A stretch of 33,534 nucleotides of DNA from DATESG01 sp964480275. Its GTDB lineage: Bacteria; Bacillota_I; Bacilli_A; RFN20; CAG-826. Position numbers and translations under genes: made by a program. Below, piece by piece: positions 29,853 to 33,534 of the stretch. Each line of letters begins with the position of its first letter. Position 1 is the first letter of the stretch. The notes beneath the pieces are model-generated. The model ran no database searches and was not told where the DNA came from. It saw only the letters and a program-made list of their open reading frames with translations. The stretch covers positions 1 to 33,534 of the forward strand of contig CAYZOC010000006.1 in assembly GCA_964480275.1 (NCBI GenBank), read 5' to 3'.

Positions 29853-32285
29853 CTACTTTTTGGATTTTTTCATTGCTTTTCTTTGTTGACGACTAGGAAT
29901 TAATCTAAATATGCCTTGAATTATTCGTAAGTTTAACAAGGAAACAATGCCATGAATTTGGCGCTTAGAAATTGCACCACCAGAGAAAGAAGAATATGAA
30001 CGGATTGGCGTATCAAGAAATACTTTAAGCATCAGCTGTTCATTTAACTCGTTACCCTTGGCCATATCTTTAATGACCGCGCTGACTTTTTTAGCAATAA
30101 AGCGGCCCATGAAAGTCGTCCTTGTATCATTTAGGCAGTTGTTAGCGCTAAATGGTCGTTTTGATGGAGCATAATAGTGATTGATTCTTTTACCATACAA
30201 AGTCGAAAATTCACTGAACGGGACATCAAGACTTTCACTATTTAATTGATAGTAACTTGGCAAATCTTCACTCAAGTCTTTAAAGGCAAAATCTGTCGTA
30301 ATTTTAATCATCCGACTCAGCTTAAGATCACCACTATGTGGGGCAACATAAACTTTATATGTTCCATCGTCAACTTTAAAAGTCTTGCTTTCAATGTCAT
30401 AAAGAGCAAAATCATCTTTTTTAAGTTTAAACTCAACAACTTTTTCTTCACCTGCTTTAATCAAGACCTTTTGATAATTTTTTAATTCAATTGGTGCGGC
30501 AAATATTTTTTGCTTACGGGGACCAACATAGAGTTGAACGATTTCCTTCGCATCATATTTGCCACTATTTTTAATCGTCGCCTTGACAACTATCTCATCA
30601 CCATCATCAAAACTATTGGCAGATAATTCAATATCTTTATAAATAAACGAACTATAACTTAGACCATAACCAAAGGGAAATAACACCTTCTTGTCCGCTT
30701 TTGTGTAGTAGCGGTAGCCAACATATATTGATTCGCGATATTCTACATTTAAACGCTGACGGCCAAAATGTTTATTGCTTGGAACATCATCAAGTGAAAG
30801 TGGATAGGTTTCTGCTAGTTTTCCACTAGGAACGACTTCGCCAAATAGTAATTGATAAAGCGCCTCACCACTACCCTGCCCCGCTAGATGCATGTGAAGA
30901 ACAGCCTTGACCTTATCAAGCCATGGCATCAAGACTGGACTACCTGCTGACAAAATAACAATGATGTTATTAGATACAGCAGTTAATTGTTCAATCAATT
31001 GATTTTGAACTAGTGGTAAATCTAAGTGCGTGCGGTCCATCCCCTCCATCTCGTATTCATCAGGAAGACCAACCATCACGACGACATAATCATTATTTTT
31101 AGCTAGTTCTAGCGCATGGGAAAATTTATTATCATCGGCTACTTTGTCACTAATTTGATAACCATCAGTGTAGGAAAAATTAACTTGATGACTAGTAAAA
31201 GCTTCAAATGCACTTTCTAGTAAACGAGGATTAATCCTGCTGGAACCACTACCTTGATAACGAGGTTTTTTGGCAAATTCACCAATGAGAGCAACACTTG
31301 CTTGCTTTTTCAAAGGCAGGAGCTGTTGTTCGTTTTTAAGTAAAACTGCCCCTTCAGTTGCAGCTTTAACCGCTAGATTATGATGATCACCATAACTTAT
31401 ATTTGATTGTGATTTAACACGAGCTTTTTTTCTTAACATCAATTCAATAAGTGGCGAAATTGCCTGGTCAATTTCCTTTTCTTTGACTCCGGCACTAAGT
31501 AATTCTTCGACAAGTTTTTTGCTAGAAAAATGGCCACCAGGCATTTCTAGATTTAACCCCGCCTTAACACTAGCGCCCAAATCAACGACAGCCCCCCAGT
31601 CGCTGACAATCAAGCCCTGATAGCCAAAGCGTTGACGGAGTACTTCCTTAAGAAGAAAAGGATTACGGCTTGCGTGGAGCCCGTTTACTTGATTATAACT
31701 ACACATTACACTTGTAGGTCGAGCATTTTTAATGACCATTTCAAAACCACGTAGATATATTTCAAACAAGGCTCTTTCATCGACAATTGCATTCATTAGT
31801 AATCTTTTGTCTTCCTGGTTATTAACAGCAAAATGTTTGACTGAAGTACCAATTCCTTGACCCTCAATCGCCGCGACTAAACTAGTGCTTAGGCGTCCAG
31901 AAAGATAGGGGTCTTCACTGAAATATTCAAAGTTACGTCCACAAAGTGGATGACGCTTAATATTTAGACCAGGTCCTAGAATGATATCAACTCCTTGGTC
32001 GATACATTCTTTTGCTAGTGCGACGCCAATCTCTTCTAGAAGTTCGTCATTGAAAGTTGAAGCTAAGAGACTAGTGGTCGGGAAAGCTGTCGCTGGTAGT
32101 GATTGCTCTAGCGCATTCATTCCTTGATTTTCAACTTTTCTTAACCCGAAAGGACCATCACTAACGACAAGGGAAGGTAGCCCTAAGCGTTTAACACTAT
32201 TGGTATGCCAAAAGTCTTTGCCTACAAGTAATTTTACTTTTTCTCTTAGTGTTAAATGTCGAAGGATGTCTTTTACTGTTTCCAT
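29853..32285 (-). CDS. GH3 family beta-glucosidase
   Basis: An 810-residue glycoside hydrolase family 3 enzyme. The TIM-barrel domain carries KHFAVNNQE (150-158) and the nucleophile D229 in GLIVSDWGAV. The second domain has VVMVGLPDEYEMEGMDRTHLDLP, with a likely acid/base glutamate. A fibronectin-III-like domain (VQLYVGP...) follows near residues 560-640. No signal peptide is present, so the enzyme acts in the cytoplasm. About 120 C-terminal residues beyond the Fn3-like domain are basic and of unknown function, ending in RQQRKAMKKSKK. The start at 32285 is preferred (AGAGGT four bases upstream), one base after the hydrolase stop. Cellobiose-type or plant/host glycosides are possible substrates; substrate is not readable from sequence. 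Confidence 0.9.
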   Translation of the reverse strand: METVKDILRHLTLREKVKLLVGKDFWHTNSVKRLGLPSLVVSDGPFGLRKVENQGMNALEQSLPATAFPTTSLLASTFNDELLEEIGVALAKECIDQGVDIILGPGLNIKRHPLCGRNFEYFSEDPYLSGRLSTSLVAAIEGQGIGTSVKHFAVNNQEDKRLLMNAIVDERALFEIYLRGFEMVIKNARPTSVMCSYNQVNGLHASRNPFLLKEVLRQRFGYQGLIVSDWGAVVDLGASVKAGLNLEMPGGHFSSKKLVEELLSAGVKEKEIDQAISPLIELMLRKKARVKSQSNISYGDHHNLAVKAATEGAVLLKNEQQLLPLKKQASVALIGEFAKKPRYQGSGSSRINPRLLESAFEAFTSHQVNFSYTDGYQISDKVADDNKFSHALELAKNNDYVVVMVGLPDEYEMEGMDRTHLDLPLVQNQLIEQLTAVSNNIIVILSAGSPVLMPWLDKVKAVLHMHLAGQGSGEALYQLLFGEVVPSGKLAETYPLSLDDVPSNKHFGRQRLNVEYRESIYVGYRYYTKADKKVLFPFGYGLSYSSFIYKDIELSANSFDDGDEIVVKATIKNSGKYDAKEIVQLYVGPRKQKIFAAPIELKNYQKVLIKAGEEKVVEFKLKKDDFALYDIESKTFKVDDGTYKVYVAPHSGDLKLSRMIKITTDFAFKDLSEDLPSYYQLNSESLDVPFSEFSTLYGKRINHYYAPSKRPFSANNCLNDTRTTFMGRFIAKKVSAVIKDMAKGNELNEQLMLKVFLDTPIRSYSSFSGGAISKRQIHGIVSLLNLRIIQGIFRLIPSRQQRKAMKKSKK

Positions 32286-32286
32286 A

Positions 32287-33318
32287 TTAACCTCTAATGA
32301 TAAATTGTTTGATTGTGGCAAAAAGTTCATCATTTTGCTGGCCAATCAAATCATAATCAATTGTTTTTGTATATGCTTCAAGGGCCATTTGATCGTTTTG
32401 TTTTGCAAGGACACTAAGGTTTTTTTGCATCGCCATCAACTCATCTTCAGCCCGATTAGATAAATAAACAAAATGTTTGTGATCAGGATAAATTAGGGGC
32501 CGGATATGGCTAACTTTGCCAGCATAATCAAATAGTGGCTTAGTATAACTAAGGGGAATAATTTTATCGCGAGCACCATGAGCAATCAGTGCACTAACAT
32601 GATGATTTTTCAATGTTTTAAGTGTCGAGTGGTTGGCAAAACGTCCTAGTTTAAGCCAGGAAACAAAACGGTAGAAATATTTCGCAGCAAATTTAGCTTT
32701 GGTATATCTAGTTGAAAGTTCAACAATATTTGCAAGACCGTTTAGTACAACAACTCTAGTAATATTTGAATTAGGATTAAGACTAATAATATTACCGGCA
32801 ACTAGGCCACCCCAAGAATGACCAATAACAATCAGTTCGCTATTTTTAAAACGGGGGTTTTGTTTTAAATATCTAAGGAAGTAGGTTGCATCAACTAATG
32901 CCCATGAAACATCTTTGATATTACGGCCATCGCTTTGACCACATCCAAGATTATCATAGGCCAAGACCGCTAGATTGTTGTCTTTTACTAATCGATTAAT
33001 TTCTTTTGTGTATGCTTGATGACCAGCACCAATCCCGTGAAAGAAGATAATCACCCGCGCAAAGTTTGTTACCTGACTAGAAGAATATATATAGCCTCGT
33101 AGTGTCTTATTGTTTTTAGTTTTAAAACTAAATGACTCAGCATTTAGATCATTAAAATCATCTGCAGTAAAATATTTTAACAGCGGATTATTATCATATC
33201 GCCTATTAATCTTTCGATTAACTGCAAGATAAATAACGCTCAAGTATAAAAAATAGATAACGACCAAACCAACAATTACAGCAATACTTATATAGATTAT
33301 TTTTTCGGGATTTGACAT
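32287..33318 (-). CDS. Membrane-anchored alpha/beta hydrolase
   Basis: A 343-residue hydrolase. Residues about 7-33 form one transmembrane segment followed by the basic NRKINRR, so it is anchored to the membrane; the positive residues after the helix suggest that the catalytic domain is cytoplasmic. The catalytic triad is visible: nucleophile S168 in GHSWGG, D251 in GARDKIIPL, and H280 or H282 in PDHKHFVYL. The oxyanion-loop motif is FFHGIGAG. It is likely a lipase, esterase or lysophospholipase of the Hydrolase_4/monoglyceride-lipase type; substrate unknown. AGAGG sits 4 bases before the ATG. It is co-transcribed with the GH3 gene, one base apart. Confidence 0.82.
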   Translation of the reverse strand: MSNPEKIIYISIAVIVGLVVIYFLYLSVIYLAVNRKINRRYDNNPLLKYFTADDFNDLNAESFSFKTKNNKTLRGYIYSSSQVTNFARVIIFFHGIGAGHQAYTKEINRLVKDNNLAVLAYDNLGCGQSDGRNIKDVSWALVDATYFLRYLKQNPRFKNSELIVIGHSWGGLVAGNIISLNPNSNITRVVVLNGLANIVELSTRYTKAKFAAKYFYRFVSWLKLGRFANHSTLKTLKNHHVSALIAHGARDKIIPLSYTKPLFDYAGKVSHIRPLIYPDHKHFVYLSNRAEDELMAMQKNLSVLAKQNDQMALEAYTKTIDYDLIGQQNDELFATIKQFIIRG

Positions 33319-33333
33319 AAGGACCTCTAGTCA

Positions 33334-33375
33334 ATTATACAACATAAGTTGCTATTCTTTAACTTATTGTTAAAG
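33334..33375 (-). promoter_or_regulatory. Promoter with inverted-repeat operator for the hydrolase-GH3 operon
   Basis: On the minus strand TATAAT (33334-33339) lies 15 bases upstream of the ATG at 33318, counted from its last base. The region 17 bases further up is TTAAAG, part of the perfect inverted repeat CTTTAAC-AATAA-GTTAAAG (33357-33375). The repeat overlaps the -35 position, where a repressor could block transcription. Confidence 0.6.
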
Positions 33376-33534
33376 AGACAGCTAAACTACTTGTAGCTTC
33401 ACAATTGATGTGAGACTTTCCTTAGATATTAAAAAGGGGAATTTATATATTTTAAAAGAAAAAGCCTGATAACTGATTGTTGCACTTGTAAAGCATTTGT
33501 AGACACATTATAAGACCTAGTTAAAGCCCAATTC
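33376..33534. other. Terminal intergenic stretch with further inverted repeats
   Basis: No gene can be supported here. Two short inverted repeats, AGCTA-9-TAGCT (33380-33398) and TCACA-ATTGA-TGTGA (33399-33413), follow the operator candidate. A minus-strand frame stays open from the window edge to a TAA at 33429-33431 (34 codons), but shows no recognisable protein features and could be chance. Confidence 0.4.

Noticed and set aside
33376..33430. Minus-strand stretch resembling the RNase P 5' core (AAGGAAAGTC, CTCACA, AGTAGTTT) as in 1-50
   Set aside because: Only short blocks match, spacing differs, the essential GAGGAAAGTCC is broken, and the rest of the RNase P core is absent; likely chance.
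33429..33534. Open minus-strand frame of 34 codons running off the right edge
   Set aside because: No recognisable motif or start, AT-rich composition, and a length easily reached by chance; it could be a gene end but cannot be supported.
1..33534. Search by eye for CRISPR arrays, insertion sequences, phage genes and tRNA genes
   Set aside because: No regularly spaced repeats, transposase motifs, terminal inverted repeats with target duplications, or tRNA cloverleaf signatures were seen.

Overview
This is a 33.5 kb stretch of compact, AT-rich chromosome from a low-GC Gram-positive bacterium (Bacilli/Mollicutes side of the Firmicutes). Supporting signs are a Bacillus-type RNase P RNA behind gpsB, the recU/nth/dnaD and cmk/der/gpsA/hup neighbourhoods, a SufC-D-S-U-B operon, mnmG-rsmG-parA-parB, PrsA-HIT-YhaM clustering, and an Acholeplasma-like glycolipid glucosyltransferase. 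TGA is a real stop here: it ends the small membrane gene before cmk, sufS and the flippase gene, each at a tight overlap with the next start. The genome therefore uses the standard bacterial code, not the Mycoplasma code. I infer a reduced, possibly gut-associated lineage near Acholeplasma or the uncultured RF39-type Bacilli; the window cannot prove that.

Layout. 1-2500: 5' end of rnpB, gpsB/divIVA-like gene, a DEDDh exonuclease and recU (+), meeting nth (-). The usual recU partner ponA (PBP1) is not here. 1859-6335 (-): nth, dnaD, glmS, glnA. 6469-10871 (-): a short CCA-adding-type nucleotidyltransferase, HU, then a membrane protein of unknown function-cmk-der-gpsA. 11036-11230 (+): a ferredoxin. 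11286-12095 (-): ribU controlled by an FMN riboswitch and terminator. 12111-21627 (-): ten genes with almost no gaps, sufC-sufD-sufS-sufU-sufB-mnmG-rsmG-parA-parB-rluB, apparently from one promoter. 21766-25589 (+): two large lipoproteins (the first PrsA-like with a parvulin domain) and a HIT hydrolase. 25620-29780 (-): flippase-like membrane protein, GT4 glucosyltransferase, recX, yhaM. 29853-33318 (-): membrane-anchored alpha/beta hydrolase and GH3 beta-glucosidase, behind a promoter with an inverted-repeat operator candidate.

The content is mainly housekeeping: DNA replication, repair and partition, Fe-S cluster assembly, tRNA/rRNA modification, and envelope glycolipid and lipoprotein functions. 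I see no mobile element, CRISPR array, tRNA or phage gene. The points most worth a second look are the tandem lipoproteins with their diverged second member, the merger of the SUF operon with the mnmG-parAB cluster, two promoters that predict leaderless or nearly leaderless mRNAs, and shortened versions of the CCA-type enzyme and SufD.
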